Assembly: GCA_016716265.1 (NCBI GenBank)
Contig: JADJWQ010000001.1
Coordinates: 62,001-126,000, forward strand
Source: Planctomycetota bacterium
GTDB taxonomy: Bacteria; Planctomycetota; UBA1135; UBA2386
Length of the DNA stretch: 64,000 bases
Reading direction: 5' to 3'
The notes under the pieces: model-generated
The model's database searches: none
What the model was told of the DNA's origin: nothing
What the model saw: the letters and a program-made list of their open reading frames with translations, nothing else
Shown here: piece after piece, positions 52,345 to 64,000 of the stretch
Position numbering within the stretch: position 1 is the first letter of the stretch
Layout of the letters: every line of letters starts with the position of its first letter
Position numbers and translations under genes: made by a program

Positions 52345-52960
52345 ATGGTCCGCACGGTCGCTCGCCTGCTCGCGCGCGAGCCGGCGCACGCGGCGGCGCT
52401 GGCCGTCCACGTCGCGTGGCGCGAGCGTCCGCGCGTCGCGTCGCGCGGCCACCCCGAGGAACTCGCGATCCCTGGCTGCCGCGTCCTCGAGCGACTCGGG
52501 GAAGGCAGCATGGAGACGGTCTATCTCGCGCAACAGACCGCGCCCGGGTCGCACCGCGTCGCGCTCGAGGTCATCGAGCCCGGCATGGACAGCACCGAGA
52601 TCGTGGCCCGGTTCGAGCGCGAGCGCCACGCACTGGCGCTTCGCGATCGCATCGAGCTGTTCCAGAAAGCGTGCAGCGGCGTGCAGCACGCCCGTCAGAA
52701 GGGCGTCGTGCACCGCGATCTCAGGCCGGCCAACGTGCTCGTCGGCGAGAGCGACGGTCAGCGATTCGTCAAGGCCATCGACTTCGGCGTCGCGCGGGCA
52801 ACGCTGCCGACTGCCGGCGGCGCGGCGACCTCGACTGGATCGTGCTGCGCGCGATGGCGTTCGAGCCCGAGCACCGCTGCGGCTCCGCGCCAGGAGGCCG
52901 GCCGCGAAGAAGCTCGCCCCGAGCGTGGTGGGATGGTCGCACGTGGTGGTGCGCGGGAAC
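52345..52960 (+). pseudogene. Ser/Thr protein kinase with an internal deletion
   Basis: The frame reads the start of a planctomycete-type kinase: LAIPGCRVLERLGEGSMETV, then VALEVIEPGMDSTEIVARFE and RERHALAL. It then joins directly to RDRIELFQKACSGVQHARQK, so about 40 residues of the domain are missing. HRDLRPANVLVGE and IDFGVARAT follow. A frameshift then moves WIVLRAMAFEPEHRCGS into another frame. The N-lobe Lys in VALE is also changed. It cannot be an active kinase. It shares its gene class with the intact kinase at 54964. Confidence 0.65.
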
Positions 52961-53266
52961 GCGGCGAATCGGCGGATCCGGGAACGGCTCGCCTCCCCGC
53001 CCGGTGGCTGCAGGCCCGCTCACGGTCACGGTCTGCACACCGGCAGCGGCTGCGAACCAGGGTTCCATCGGAACCTCCTGCCCGCCTGAGGTCGGTGCCG
53101 TGCGGTGCAGTCGCTTCGACGGTGCGACCCCCCACCAGATCGCGACGAAGGAAGGGCTGCAGCCGAACGCGGCCCGCAGGCGTCGCAGCCGCGGGCTGCC
53201 CGGCAACCGTGCGCACGCGAGGCTGGCGGCGGCGCAGGCGTCCTGGGAGCATGACGACGGTCCGGC
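52961..53266. other. degraded DNA, possible ECF sigma region 4 trace
   Basis: One plus-strand frame around 53095-53200 reads RFDGATPHQIATKEGLQPNA, loosely like region 4 of an ECF sigma factor. It has no start and no flanking region 2. I would not call a gene here. Confidence 0.3.
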
Positions 53267-54952
<1,686 letters not shown>

Positions 54953-54963
54953 CGGAGGCCGCG

Positions 54964-57900
54964 ATGTCGTTCCGCGAGCCGAGCGTCCGCGACGCACTCG
55001 ACGCACTGCCGGGGCCGCTGCAGAGCCTCCTGCTCGACGCGATCGACGCCCCCGACGGCGACGGCGAGCAGCGCCTCGAGGAGCTGTGCCGGGCGCGACC
55101 CGAGCACGCCGAGCACCTGCGGGCGGCGTTCGCCCGCGCGTGCGGCACCGCGGGGCCGAACGCGTGGTGGGCGCGCGACGCGGCACTCGAGCGGCTGCGG
55201 GACTGCGATCCGAAGGACCTCGACCGCTTCGAGTTCCTCGGCGAGCTCGGGCGCGGCGGCATGGGGATCGTCTACCGCGTGCGGGACCGCCGGCTCGGCC
55301 GGCTACTGGCGCTGAAGATCGTGCACAAGGAGGCGGTCGCCGGCTCGCTCGACTCGACGCGCGCGACGCTCGGCCGCTTCGTCGACGAGGCGCAGATCAC
55401 GAGCCAGCTCGACCACCCCGGCATCGTGCCGGTGCACGAGGTCGGCGTCGACGCGCACGGGCGGCCGTGGTTCACGATGCGGCTCGTGCGCGGCACCACC
55501 GCGGACGACGTGTTCGACGCGGTGCGCGACGGCCGCGACGGCTGGACCCGCACGCGCGCGCTGGAGGTGCTGCTCAAGGTCTGCGACGCATTGTCGTTCG
55601 CGCACCGCAAGGGAGTCGTGCACCGCGATCTCAAGCCGGGCAACGTCATGGTCGGCCGCTTCGGCGAGGCCTACGTGATGGACTGGGGGCTCGCCAAGGC
55701 GCTCGACGCTCCCGAGCACCGCGACCTGCGGATCCGGCCCGCCGGCGACGTGCCGTACAGCGCGGTGGAGACCGACCGCCAGCGCGCCGCGGCCGCTCCC
55801 GACGCGGGCTCACCGCTCGTCACGATGGACGGCACCGTGCTCGGCACGCCGTGCTACATGCCGCCCGAGCAGGCGCTCGGCCGCGTCGACCAGCTCGACG
55901 TGCGCGCCGACGTCTACGCCGTCGGCGCGATGCTGTACCGGTTGCTGTCCGGGCAGCCGCCGTACCTCGATCCCGGCGCGGCCGGCTCCCCGCGCGCGCT
56001 GCTGCAGCGCGTCGCCGAGGGTCCACCGGCGCCGCTCGCGAGCGTCGCGCCCGGCGCGCCGGCGGCCCTCGCCGCGATCTGCGAGCGCGCGATGGCGCGC
56101 GCACCGGACGACCGCTACCCGGACGCTAGGGCGCTGGCCGACGACCTGCGCGCGTTCGTCGAGCAGCGCGTCGTGCGCGCCCACCGCACCGGGGCGATCG
56201 CCGAGTTCGCCGCATGGGTGCGGCGCAATCGCACGGCCGCAGCGTGCCTCGGCGTCGCACTCGCCGCGCTGACGACCGGGCTCTTCGCCGCATTGCAGGG
56301 CCAGGCCGACGCTCGCGCCGCGGCCCTCGACGCGGAGCGCCAGCGCCAGCGCGCGGAGTCGAGCGCCGAGGCGAGCTGGCGCGCGAGCTACGCATTGCAG
56401 GTCCAGGCCGCGTGGCGCGCTTTCGACCGCGACGATCCGGCCGCGGTCACGGACGCCTTGGCGACGGCCCCGCCCGCGCTGCGCGGCTTCGAATGGCGGT
56501 ACCTGGCCGCCGAGAGCACCCCTGCCCTGCGTCGCTTCACGTCGGAGGAGCTCGGCCTCGGCGCCGGCGAGGACTTCGTCGCACTGCTCGACGCCGGCGG
56601 GACCCACCTCGTCACGCTCGGCCAGCGCAGCGGCTCGGCGCTGTTGTGGGACGTCGACGAGCCGCTGCCGCCCCGCCCGTTGCCCGGCTCGTGCTGTGAC
56701 GAGTACGTCGACGTCGCGCTCGCGGTCGCACCCGACGGCTCGCGCATCGCGACCCTGCAGGTCGACCCCGGCGTGGTCGCGATCCACGACTTCGCGACCG
56801 GCCGCATCGCCGCGCGGCTGCGCGTCGCGGCGAGCACCGGGGCGCCGCTGGCCGGCATCGCGTGGTCGCCCGACGGCGCGACGCTCGCGGCCTGGACGGC
56901 CACCGGTCGGATCGCGTTCTGCGACGTCGCGACCGGCGCCACGCGCGCGACCGCGAGCTTCCCACCGGCCGTGCCCCGCGCGCTCGTGTTCGACCGCGGC
57001 GGCACGCTGGCGGCGGCGGAGTGCGTCGACGGCGACAAGCGCAGCGCGACCTACGTCTGGGACGTGGCGGACGGCGCGCAGCGCTTCGCGTACCGCGACG
57101 ACGCCCGCAGCGCGAACCTGTGGCCGATCGCCCTGGACGCGCGCGCCGGGACGCTGACGGCGGTGTCGCTGCAGGGCGAGCTCAGCGTCGTCGATCTCGC
57201 CACCGGCGACCGCCGGTGGCGCCCCGGGGGCGACGCCTCCGGCGCGACCTACGACGCCGTGCTCGACCCGGCGTCGGGTCGCCTCGTCACACCATTCGAT
57301 CCGCCGGCGCGCGTGCTGCTGTTCGGCGCCAGCGCGGGCGCGACCGCGGGCCCGCTCGGCGAGCTGCCGCTGCACGCGGCGCTGCTCGGCGCCGCACCGC
57401 GGCGCGGCCTGTTGCCGGTCCTCGACCTCGACCGCGGCACGATCCGCGTGCTGCGCCTCGGTGACGGCCGCCCGATCGACGAGCTGCGCCGCACCCGCAC
57501 CCCGGTCACGACCGCGAGCACGAGTATCGACGGCCGCCGCGCCGCGCTGCGCTCGCACGACGCCGGGTCCGTCGAGGTCGTCGCGCTGCCCGCCGGTTGC
57601 CGCAGCGTCGACGGGTGGCTCGGTGGCAGCGAGTGGGATGCGCTCATCGCGCCGCGCTTCCTGGCGACCACCGCGGGCGGACACCGCGCGGTCACCCGCT
57701 TCGCGGACGGGGCGCTGCAGGTCTGGGACCTCGACCGGGCGCGGCCGCTGGCCGCCGCGCCGACCGCCGCGTCACGCCGCTGCGATCCCGCCGCGACGGC
57801 GGACGGCGCACGGGTCGCCTACGCACGCCGTGCGGCCGCCGGCGAGCGCGGCGAAGCGATCGTGCTGTGGGACGTCGCGTCGGGGCGCCACGTCGAGGTG

Positions 57901-59163
57901 CCGCTCGGCGACGGGCAGACCGCAGCGGCGCTCGCGTTCTCCGCCGACGGCAGCACGGTGCTCGCGGCAACGGCGTCGGGCCCGTGGTTCCGGATCGACG
58001 CGGGCGCCGCGCGGGCCAGCGAGCTGCCGCGCCCGGTGCCGGCCGGCATGGACCTGCTGCCGGCGCCCGCCGGCGACCTGCTGCTGTGCATCGACAGCGC
58101 CCGCGCACTGCTGCACGACCCGAGCTCGGGGCTGAACCACCCGCTCGTCGACTGCCGGCCGACCGCCGCGCTCCGGTTCACGGTCGACGGCCGGCACGTC
58201 GTCGGGCCGGAGGCCGCACCGGGCCAAGGGGCAGCTCAGGAGCTCGGCGTGTGGGATCGTCGCGGCGCGCGCGTCGCGCGGCTGTCGGCGGCCGGCTTCG
58301 ACCTGTCGGCGCCGTGCGCGGTCGACGCATCCGGCGGCCGCCTCGCCTGCGTCGGCCGGGCGCAGCGCGACGATCGGCCGCGCCACACGCTGGTGTTCGA
58401 CCTCGCGACCGGCGCGCTGCGGCAGGCGCTCGAGACCGGCGCCACGGCGACGCTCGCCGACCTCGATCCGGACGGGCTGCGCCTGCTGGTGCTCGACCGC
58501 GACGAGTGCCGCATCCTCGATGCCGACGCCGGCCATCAGCTCGGTGCGATCCGCGGTCCGCTCGGCCTCGACGGCAGCACGCGCGACGCGCTGATCGGCG
58601 CGCGCTTCTGCAACGCCGGCACGGCGGCCGTGCTGCTGGCGGCGCACGGTGCCTGGCGCGTCGCCCACACGACGCCCGCCGCGCTCCGTGCTCGCCAGGC
58701 GACGCTCGACGACGCGCGCGCGACCGTCGATCCCGAGCTGGTCCGCAGCGACAGCGCCGCGCGACTCGCCGGCCAGCTGATGGCGCGCGCGCGGTCGGAC
58801 GCGCTGCTGCCGACCAGCCTGCTCGACGACTGCGAGTTCGCACTCGGGCTGGCGGCGACCCCCGAGGTCTGGGCCGCGGTCGGCGCGGTCTGCCGATCGC
58901 TCGGCCGCAGCGGGTCGCCGGAGCGCCGCAGCGCGCTCACCCGCCGCGCGCTGCTCGCGCTCGACGCGGCGATCGGGGCGCAGCGGTTCGCCGGGCGCGA
59001 GGTGCCGCGCGACTGGCTCGCGCTGGCGACGCTCGCGGCACTCGACGCCGGCGACGACACGCTCGCGCTGCGCCTGGCCGCCGAGCTGCACACCGGCCGG
59101 CCACCGGCACGCGACGCGGCCGCCGCGCGCACGCTGGCGACCGACGTGCTGCGCGGCGACTGA
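54964..59163 (+). CDS. receptor-like Ser/Thr protein kinase with C-terminal WD40-type propeller
   Basis: The 1,399-residue product has a kinase domain at about residues 89-400. It includes ELGRGGMGIVYRV, Lys118, HRDLKPGN (D222), a DWG triplet at 240-242 and LGTPCYMPPEQ. The C-lobe is intact. A membrane span lies at about 428-447 (GVALAALTTGLFAALQ). The remaining ~900 residues carry WD40-like repeats (LLWDVDEP, IAWSPDGATLAAW, VWDLDRARPLAAA and similar), with GFEWRYLAAES before them, typical of planctomycete kinase-WD40 proteins. The propeller should lie on the far side of the membrane as the sensor. It follows the UbiB gene closely. Confidence 0.88.
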   Translation: MSFREPSVRDALDALPGPLQSLLLDAIDAPDGDGEQRLEELCRARPEHAEHLRAAFARACGTAGPNAWWARDAALERLRDCDPKDLDRFEFLGELGRGGMGIVYRVRDRRLGRLLALKIVHKEAVAGSLDSTRATLGRFVDEAQITSQLDHPGIVPVHEVGVDAHGRPWFTMRLVRGTTADDVFDAVRDGRDGWTRTRALEVLLKVCDALSFAHRKGVVHRDLKPGNVMVGRFGEAYVMDWGLAKALDAPEHRDLRIRPAGDVPYSAVETDRQRAAAAPDAGSPLVTMDGTVLGTPCYMPPEQALGRVDQLDVRADVYAVGAMLYRLLSGQPPYLDPGAAGSPRALLQRVAEGPPAPLASVAPGAPAALAAICERAMARAPDDRYPDARALADDLRAFVEQRVVRAHRTGAIAEFAAWVRRNRTAAACLGVALAALTTGLFAALQGQADARAAALDAERQRQRAESSAEASWRASYALQVQAAWRAFDRDDPAAVTDALATAPPALRGFEWRYLAAESTPALRRFTSEELGLGAGEDFVALLDAGGTHLVTLGQRSGSALLWDVDEPLPPRPLPGSCCDEYVDVALAVAPDGSRIATLQVDPGVVAIHDFATGRIAARLRVAASTGAPLAGIAWSPDGATLAAWTATGRIAFCDVATGATRATASFPPAVPRALVFDRGGTLAAAECVDGDKRSATYVWDVADGAQRFAYRDDARSANLWPIALDARAGTLTAVSLQGELSVVDLATGDRRWRPGGDASGATYDAVLDPASGRLVTPFDPPARVLLFGASAGATAGPLGELPLHAALLGAAPRRGLLPVLDLDRGTIRVLRLGDGRPIDELRRTRTPVTTASTSIDGRRAALRSHDAGSVEVVALPAGCRSVDGWLGGSEWDALIAPRFLATTAGGHRAVTRFADGALQVWDLDRARPLAAAPTAASRRCDPAATADGARVAYARRAAAGERGEAIVLWDVASGRHVEVPLGDGQTAAALAFSADGSTVLAATASGPWFRIDAGAARASELPRPVPAGMDLLPAPAGDLLLCIDSARALLHDPSSGLNHPLVDCRPTAALRFTVDGRHVVGPEAAPGQGAAQELGVWDRRGARVARLSAAGFDLSAPCAVDASGGRLACVGRAQRDDRPRHTLVFDLATGALRQALETGATATLADLDPDGLRLLVLDRDECRILDADAGHQLGAIRGPLGLDGSTRDALIGARFCNAGTAAVLLAAHGAWRVAHTTPAALRARQATLDDARATVDPELVRSDSAARLAGQLMARARSDALLPTSLLDDCEFALGLAATPEVWAAVGAVCRSLGRSGSPERRSALTRRALLALDAAIGAQRFAGREVPRDWLALATLAALDAGDDTLALRLAAELHTGRPPARDAAAARTLATDVLRGD

Positions 59164-59434
59164 CCGTGCGCCGCGACTGGCCGCCGAAGCCGCCGCGCAG
59201 CCGCCTTCCGGCGCGCGTCGACCGACCCGCGCGGCCCGCCCATTGGGTGTCGTGCGAGCTCTCGCTCCCGCCATCGGCCCCGACGAGCCATACACGGATC
59301 CGGAGCGGGGGACTCGTCGCACGACACCGGTCGATTACGAGGATCGCCACCGCTCGACGATCGACGGACCGCCTGACGGACGGGCGGCCGTGCTGACCGG
59401 TCGCGGCGCCCCCTCGATGCTCGGTCGATCTCGC

Positions 59435-60595
59435 TCAGGATCGGCCCAGCCAGCGGATCCACCAGGAGTACACCGGCGGCAGGGTCAGCCCGAGCGGCAG
59501 GTCCGGCGACCAACCTGCAGGAACCGCAAGTCGGAATGCATTGGTCGCGGGGAAATTGCCGCGGCACAACATCATGCCGGTCGCAGACAAGCCGTCGGTC
59601 CTGAGGTAGCAGCCGACATACGTGACGCCGGTGAGGTTGATCGCCGGATTGGCCTGCACGTTCACCTGGCATCCAGGTGCGAGCAACGCGAGATTGCCGG
59701 TCAGCGCCGTGCCGCCATTGATCGTCACGGTTCGCCGCAGCATCAGCGAGGTCCACGTCGTTTCGACCGGCGCCGCATTGTAGGGAGCGTGCACGACGAC
59801 CGTGCCGTCGACCACGAGGTTGTCCAGTGTGATCGTCCCGCCGGCCGTTGCATCGATCACGACGATGCCGGTCAGCGTGGTGCTGCCGATGGAGACGTTG
59901 TTGCCGGAGTAGCGATGCACTGGCACGCCGCCGGAGGTCATGCCGAGGAACACGCCGGTGTCCCAGACCGCCTGACCCACCGGCGCACGCCCGAGTCTGG
60001 TCCGACCGCTGACATGGGACACGAAGGTAGGCGGCAACGCGGCGGTGGCGGCCAGATCGAGGTCACCGTGCATCGTCACCGCGGTGGACGTGCCCCAGCC
60101 GGTGGTGTCGAACGGCTGACTGGGGTGACCGAACCAGGCCGGTCCCTCCAGCGTGATCGCCTTGGTCGAGCTGCTGGTCCCGCTGAAGCAGGCGAACCGG
60201 TACGGGAATGCTGCGGCCAGCCGCTCGACTGTCGCATCGACCGAGACCGCGGTCCCGCCACATCGACCCTCCGCCACCACGTTGGGATTGCCGCCCGGGA
60301 CGATCCGCACCCGTGCGTGGGTGTCGTCGCCGAGCGGTACGGTGGCCGTGGTGGCCACCTCGCCAACGGTCGCGATCCGGGCCGCCGCCCACTCGACTCC
60401 CGAGCACGCCGCCGACCCGGCCCGATCCAGCCGCGACCCGTTGGCCCGGCCGCGGAGCACCGTTTCGACGTCCGCGAGGAGCTGCGCCGACAGCAGCGCG
60501 AACACGCCGGCGAGGATCAAGACCACCAGTAGCACGGCGCCCTCCTCGGCAGGGCTGCCATTGCGTGACGATGGTCCGGTCATCCGCTTCTTCAT
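59435..60595 (-). CDS. pilin-like secreted protein (PilX/GspK-type N-terminus)
   Basis: The chosen ATG gives 386 residues. After a short polar start there is PAEEGAVLLVVLILAGVFAL, a hydrophobic segment with a preceding charged stretch, as in type IV pilin or GspK-like minor pilins. An ECF-like helical region follows (LLADVETVLRGRANGSRLDR), then a large strand-rich domain with many Thr/Val (TLTGIVVIDATAGGTITLDN). I infer that it is assembled or exported by a type II/IV pilus system; no other pilus gene is in the window. Foldback element 2 lies 83 bases upstream. Confidence 0.6.
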   Translation of the reverse strand: MKKRMTGPSSRNGSPAEEGAVLLVVLILAGVFALLSAQLLADVETVLRGRANGSRLDRAGSAACSGVEWAAARIATVGEVATTATVPLGDDTHARVRIVPGGNPNVVAEGRCGGTAVSVDATVERLAAAFPYRFACFSGTSSSTKAITLEGPAWFGHPSQPFDTTGWGTSTAVTMHGDLDLAATAALPPTFVSHVSGRTRLGRAPVGQAVWDTGVFLGMTSGGVPVHRYSGNNVSIGSTTLTGIVVIDATAGGTITLDNLVVDGTVVVHAPYNAAPVETTWTSLMLRRTVTINGGTALTGNLALLAPGCQVNVQANPAINLTGVTYVGCYLRTDGLSATGMMLCRGNFPATNAFRLAVPAGWSPDLPLGLTLPPVYSWWIRWLGRS

Positions 60596-60677
60596 CGGCC
60601 GGGCGGCGCCGGTCGCTGGAACCACCGACACTCCGCGCGGCGACGCCCCGCCCGCTGCAGCCGGAGGTCGCCCGCGG

Positions 60678-60845
60678 CTAGGAGCCTGGGTCACGGGAGG
60701 CGAGGCCGCCCGGCACGCGTCTTCGAGCCCCGGTCAGCGGCCGAGAGCCTCGCCGAATTCACCAATTCGCCTGCGTTCTCGGCTCTCGACCGGGGCCCGA
60801 ATCCGCGCACCGCGTCGGTTCGCCTCCCGTGACCCAGCCTCCTAG
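60678..60845. mobile_element. foldback MITE with CTAG termini (element 2)
   Basis: A 168-bp element has inverted repeats of about 26 bp (60678-60703 and 60820-60845), nearly perfect, each ending in CTAG. The interior is also palindromic, with GCCGAGAGCC near the centre and its approximate complement beyond. Its left end is in the spacer upstream of the pilin-like gene and its right end overlaps the TAG stop of the helical-protein gene by exactly the CTA. Both facts suit insertion into a CTAG with TA duplication. Its sequence differs from element 1, so they are separate families with the same target. Confidence 0.75.
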
Positions 60846-61507
60846 ACGCTGCCCGACCTGCCGCGCAGCCGCTCGCCGGCGCGCTTCATCGCGTCGCCGA
60901 GCAGGTCGAACACGGTGCCGGCGGTGCGGCGCGCCGCGTCGACCGCCGGTGGCTTCGCGCGCGCCGCGGCGTTGCGCAGCAGTGCGGCGAGCGCATCGAG
61001 GCTCTTCCGCGCCCGCGGCTCGAAGTCGGCCCGGGCGCGCTCCGCGTGGCGTCTCAGGTCGCCGACCTCGCCGGACACCTCGTCGCCGGCGCGCGCCGCG
61101 GCACGGCCGAGCACGTCGACGAAGCGCTGGGCGAGCTCGCTGAGCTCCGCGAGCAGCCGCCCCCACTCGTCGCCTGCGTAGGCCTGGCCGCGGCTGGCAG
61201 CCTCCTCGAACGCGAGCTTCGCGCCGAGCGCCGCCCGCTCGACGCCCTCGCCGAGGCCCTCGACCGCAGCCGCGAGCCCGGCATCGCCGCCCGCCTCGCG
61301 CGCCGCCCGCGCCGCTCCGCGGGTCGCCGCGCGGAGCACGCCGTCGAGGTCGGCGAGCGTGCGCGCAGCGACCGCGACGGCCGCGGCAACCTCGCGCGCG
61401 ACGCGCTCGCGGACGTCGGCGTGGCCGCTCTGCATCGCCTCGGCCACCGCGCGGGCGATCCGCTCCTCGAGGTCGCGCAGGAAGTCGTCGTCGTGAGCTT
61501 CGGTCAT
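60842..61507 (-). CDS. alanine-rich helical protein of unknown function (DUF6781-like)
   Basis: The chosen ATG (MTEAHDDDFLRDLEER) gives 221 residues. The product is almost entirely amphipathic helix, rich in Ala, Arg and Glu, with repeating units such as RTLADLDGVLRAATRGAARA and LAFEEAASRGQAYAGDEWGR. This resembles the DUF6781 family, but I hold this lightly. No membrane span or signal is visible. The stop codon TAG is formed by the edge of foldback element 2, so translation ends at the insertion site. Confidence 0.5.
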   Translation of the reverse strand: MTEAHDDDFLRDLEERIARAVAEAMQSGHADVRERVAREVAAAVAVAARTLADLDGVLRAATRGAARAAREAGGDAGLAAAVEGLGEGVERAALGAKLAFEEAASRGQAYAGDEWGRLLAELSELAQRFVDVLGRAAARAGDEVSGEVGDLRRHAERARADFEPRARKSLDALAALLRNAAARAKPPAVDAARRTAGTVFDLLGDAMKRAGERLRGRSGSV

Positions 61508-61655
61508 GTCGGTCTCCGCCGCGTGCAGCGTAGCTCCGGGAGCTGCCGGGAACCGCATCGGAACGATCACCCACCCCGGCACAGGCAGGACCCGCGGGAA
61601 GTCCCCAGGCACCTACCAGTTTTCCCGATGGCCGGCATCGACCGACAATGGGGAC

Positions 61656-62135
61656 ATGGAACGTGAGGCGTACGTCCGCACCGCACGCGACTGCATGCGG
61701 GACAACGTCCAGGCGCTGCCGCTGGACCTGCCGCTGGGTGACGCGGTCGAGCACCTGTTGACGCACAGCCAGTGCGCCGCACCGATCGTCGACCCCGACG
61801 GCGTCGTCGTCGGGGTCCTCTCCGAGTTCGATTGCCTGCGCTGCCTGGCCTCGGCCGACTACCACGGCTGGCCAGCGGGGACGGTGCGCGACATCGCGAC
61901 GTGCAAGCCGATCACCGTGCGCCCCGACACCGACATGTTCGAGCTCGCGTCGCTGTTCCAGCAGCACCGCATCCGCCAGCTCCCGGTGGTCGACGAGCAG
62001 GGGCGGCTGCTCGGGATGGTCGCGCGGCCGAGCCTGCTGCGGGCGCTGGACGCCGCGCGCCGCGAGCGCGAGCACGCACAGCGCGACTCGACCTACACGA
62101 CGATCGAGAAGCACCTGCGGCCCGGAACGAGGTGA
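61656..62135 (+). CDS. tandem CBS-domain protein
   Basis: The 159-residue product carries two CBS domains: residues ~10-62 (DCMRDNVQALPLDLPLGDAV, CAAPIVDPDGVVVGVLSEFD) and ~75-130 (CKPITVRPDTDMFELASLFQ, IRQLPVVDEQGRLLGMVARP). It ends in a charged helical tail. CBS pairs bind adenosyl nucleotides and act as energy or ligand sensors. No catalytic domain is attached, so it likely regulates a partner. It is 33 bases before the ABC ATPase start, which suggests it belongs with the transporter. Confidence 0.85.
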   Translation: MEREAYVRTARDCMRDNVQALPLDLPLGDAVEHLLTHSQCAAPIVDPDGVVVGVLSEFDCLRCLASADYHGWPAGTVRDIATCKPITVRPDTDMFELASLFQQHRIRQLPVVDEQGRLLGMVARPSLLRALDAARREREHAQRDSTYTTIEKHLRPGTR

Positions 62136-62168
62136 CACCGCTACGCCGAGCGCCGATCCTGACGGGTG

Positions 62169-62885
<717 letters not shown>

Positions 62886-62900
62886 GGTGGCGCGACTCCG

Positions 62901-64000
62901 ATGGCCGTCCTCGACGCCAAGCTCGCCCGCGACCTGTGGCGCACGAAGTCGCAGCTCGGCGCGATCGTGCTGGTGATCGCTTGCGGCACCGGTCTGTTCC
63001 TCGGCATGCGCGCGACGATGCGCTCGCTCGAAGCCGCCCAGCGCGGCTACTACGCCGCCGAGCGCTTCGGGCACGTGTTCGCGCAGGCGACGCGCGCGCC
63101 CGAGCAGGTCGCCGAGCACCTGCGCCGCATCCCCGGCGTCGAGGCCGTGCAGACCCGCGTGATCGGTGACGTCACCGTCGACGTACCGGAGATGATCGAG
63201 GCCGCCTCGGCGCGGCTGGTGTCGATCCCCGACCGCGGCGAACCGCTCGTCGACGGCTACCGGCTGCGCTCGGGCCGCCCGCCGGATCCGCTGCGCGACG
63301 ACGAGGCGCTCGCGTCCGAGCCGTTCGCCGAGGCCCACGCTCTGCGGCTCGGCACCCGACTGCCGGTCGTGCTCGACGGGCGGCGGCGGCTCTTGCGGAT
63401 CGTCGGTACCGCGCTCGCACCCGAGTTCACCTACTCGGTCCCGCCGGGCGCGCTGCTGCCGGACGACCGCCGCTTCGGCATCCTGTGGATGCGCCGTCGC
63501 GCGCTCGCGCCGGCGTTCGACCTCGACGGTGCCTTCAACGACGTCGGGCTGCGCGTCGCACCGGGTGCGTCGGTCGGCGCCGTCAAGGCCGCCGTCGACC
63601 GCGAGCTGGCGCGCTACGGCGGGCTCGGTGCGTACGGGCGCGACGAGCAGCCGAGCCACGCCTTCCTGCAGAGCGAGCTCGACCAGCTCCGCACGTTCGG
63701 CTCGGTGGTGCCGATGCTGTTCCTGGCGGTCGCGGCGTTCCTCTTGAGCATCGTGCTCGGCCGGATCGTGACGGCGCAGCGCGAGCCGATCGCGGTGCTC
63801 AAGGCGCTCGGCCGCTCCGACGCGGAGATCGGCCTGCACTACGCCAAGCTCGCCGGCGTGGTGGTCGGCGCCGGCACCGTCGTCGGCGTGCTCGTCGCGG
63901 TCTGGCTCGGCGACACGATGTGCCGGCTGTACCTCGACTACTATCGCTTCCCCGAGCTGCCGTTCCGCCTCGCGCCGGGCGAGCTGTGGCTCGCCATCGG
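62901..64000 (+). CDS. FtsX-like ABC permease (partial, runs off the window)
   Basis: The first 366 codons are visible. The N-terminus (MAVLDAKLARDLWRTKSQLG) leads into a membrane span (AIVLVIACGTGLFLGM), then a large periplasmic domain with strands (GVEAVQTRVIGDVTVD and TRLPVVLDGRRRLLRIV). Then comes the start of the permease core (FGSVVPMLFLAVAAFLLSIV and GRIVTAQREPIAVLKALGRS), which is diagnostic of the FtsX/MacB-type permease. It pairs with the ATPase directly before it. Its substrate is unknown. Confidence 0.85.
   Translation, partial: MAVLDAKLARDLWRTKSQLGAIVLVIACGTGLFLGMRATMRSLEAAQRGYYAAERFGHVFAQATRAPEQVAEHLRRIPGVEAVQTRVIGDVTVDVPEMIEAASARLVSIPDRGEPLVDGYRLRSGRPPDPLRDDEALASEPFAEAHALRLGTRLPVVLDGRRRLLRIVGTALAPEFTYSVPPGALLPDDRRFGILWMRRRALAPAFDLDGAFNDVGLRVAPGASVGAVKAAVDRELARYGGLGAYGRDEQPSHAFLQSELDQLRTFGSVVPMLFLAVAAFLLSIVLGRIVTAQREPIAVLKALGRSDAEIGLHYAKLAGVVVGAGTVVGVLVAVWLGDTMCRLYLDYYRFPELPFRLAPGELWLAI

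Noticed and set aside
53095..53200. region-4-like helix of a sigma factor
   Set aside because: Only one weak motif and no region 2; kept as a note in the spacer entry.

Overview
The window is a high-GC bacterial chromosome segment, most likely from Planctomycetota. The evidence is a DUF1592-type cytochrome-like protein next to a DUF1552 protein, two receptor-like Ser/Thr kinases with DWG instead of DFG, many secreted repeat proteins (kelch, SBBP, delta-60), and a recurrent C-terminal module on secreted proteins. A myxobacterium was considered because the sigma factor at 17410-18270 resembles the TIGR03001 type, but the overall gene set fits Planctomycetota better. No rRNA, tRNA or CRISPR array was found.

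Layout. 1-1195: ABC-type substrate-binding protein and the start of a membrane protein. 1343-6099: a graveyard of small selfish or defence-like genes, with a DUF433 antitoxin and broken toxin, two decayed AAA ATPase/DUF4143 genes, a foldback element, and an apparently intact AbiEii-type nucleotidyltransferase with a small upstream partner. 6273-10794: two tandem secreted kelch-type paralogues. 10820-17255: a TPR-bearing receptor kinase and an SBBP-repeat protein. 17410-24968: a sigma factor, a divergent zinc-finger anti-sigma-like membrane protein, and a 1,806-residue TPR-CHAT protein (caspase-like). This is the most interesting locus. 25143-33333: delta-60 protein, second sigma factor, lipoprotein, metallo-hydrolase, CoA-disulfide reductase-rhodanese fusion, and a translationally coupled membrane pair.

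33420-53266 is a second decayed accessory zone. Three IS91-family remnants that share one 3' terminus border truncated genes: an outer-membrane barrel, a secreted protein and a thioredoxin. An integrase fragment, a glycosidase fragment, a kinase with an internal deletion and a serine-protease-like protein without its catalytic residues lie in the same zone. Intact islands inside it are the DUF1552/DUF1592 pair, an M14 carboxypeptidase, a heparinase-like lyase and an FmdE-like protein.

53267-64000 is orderly again: UbiB-family kinase followed by a kinase-WD40 protein, a pilin-like protein, a second foldback element sitting exactly on a stop codon, a helical protein, a CBS-domain protein, and an ABC ATPase with its FtsX-like permease, which runs off the end.

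The signalling genes (two sigma factors, two DWG kinases, CHAT protein, CBS protein) and the secreted repeat proteins suggest a complex cell envelope with extensive phosphorylation-based and sigma/anti-sigma signalling. All functional calls come from motif reading; no database search was run.
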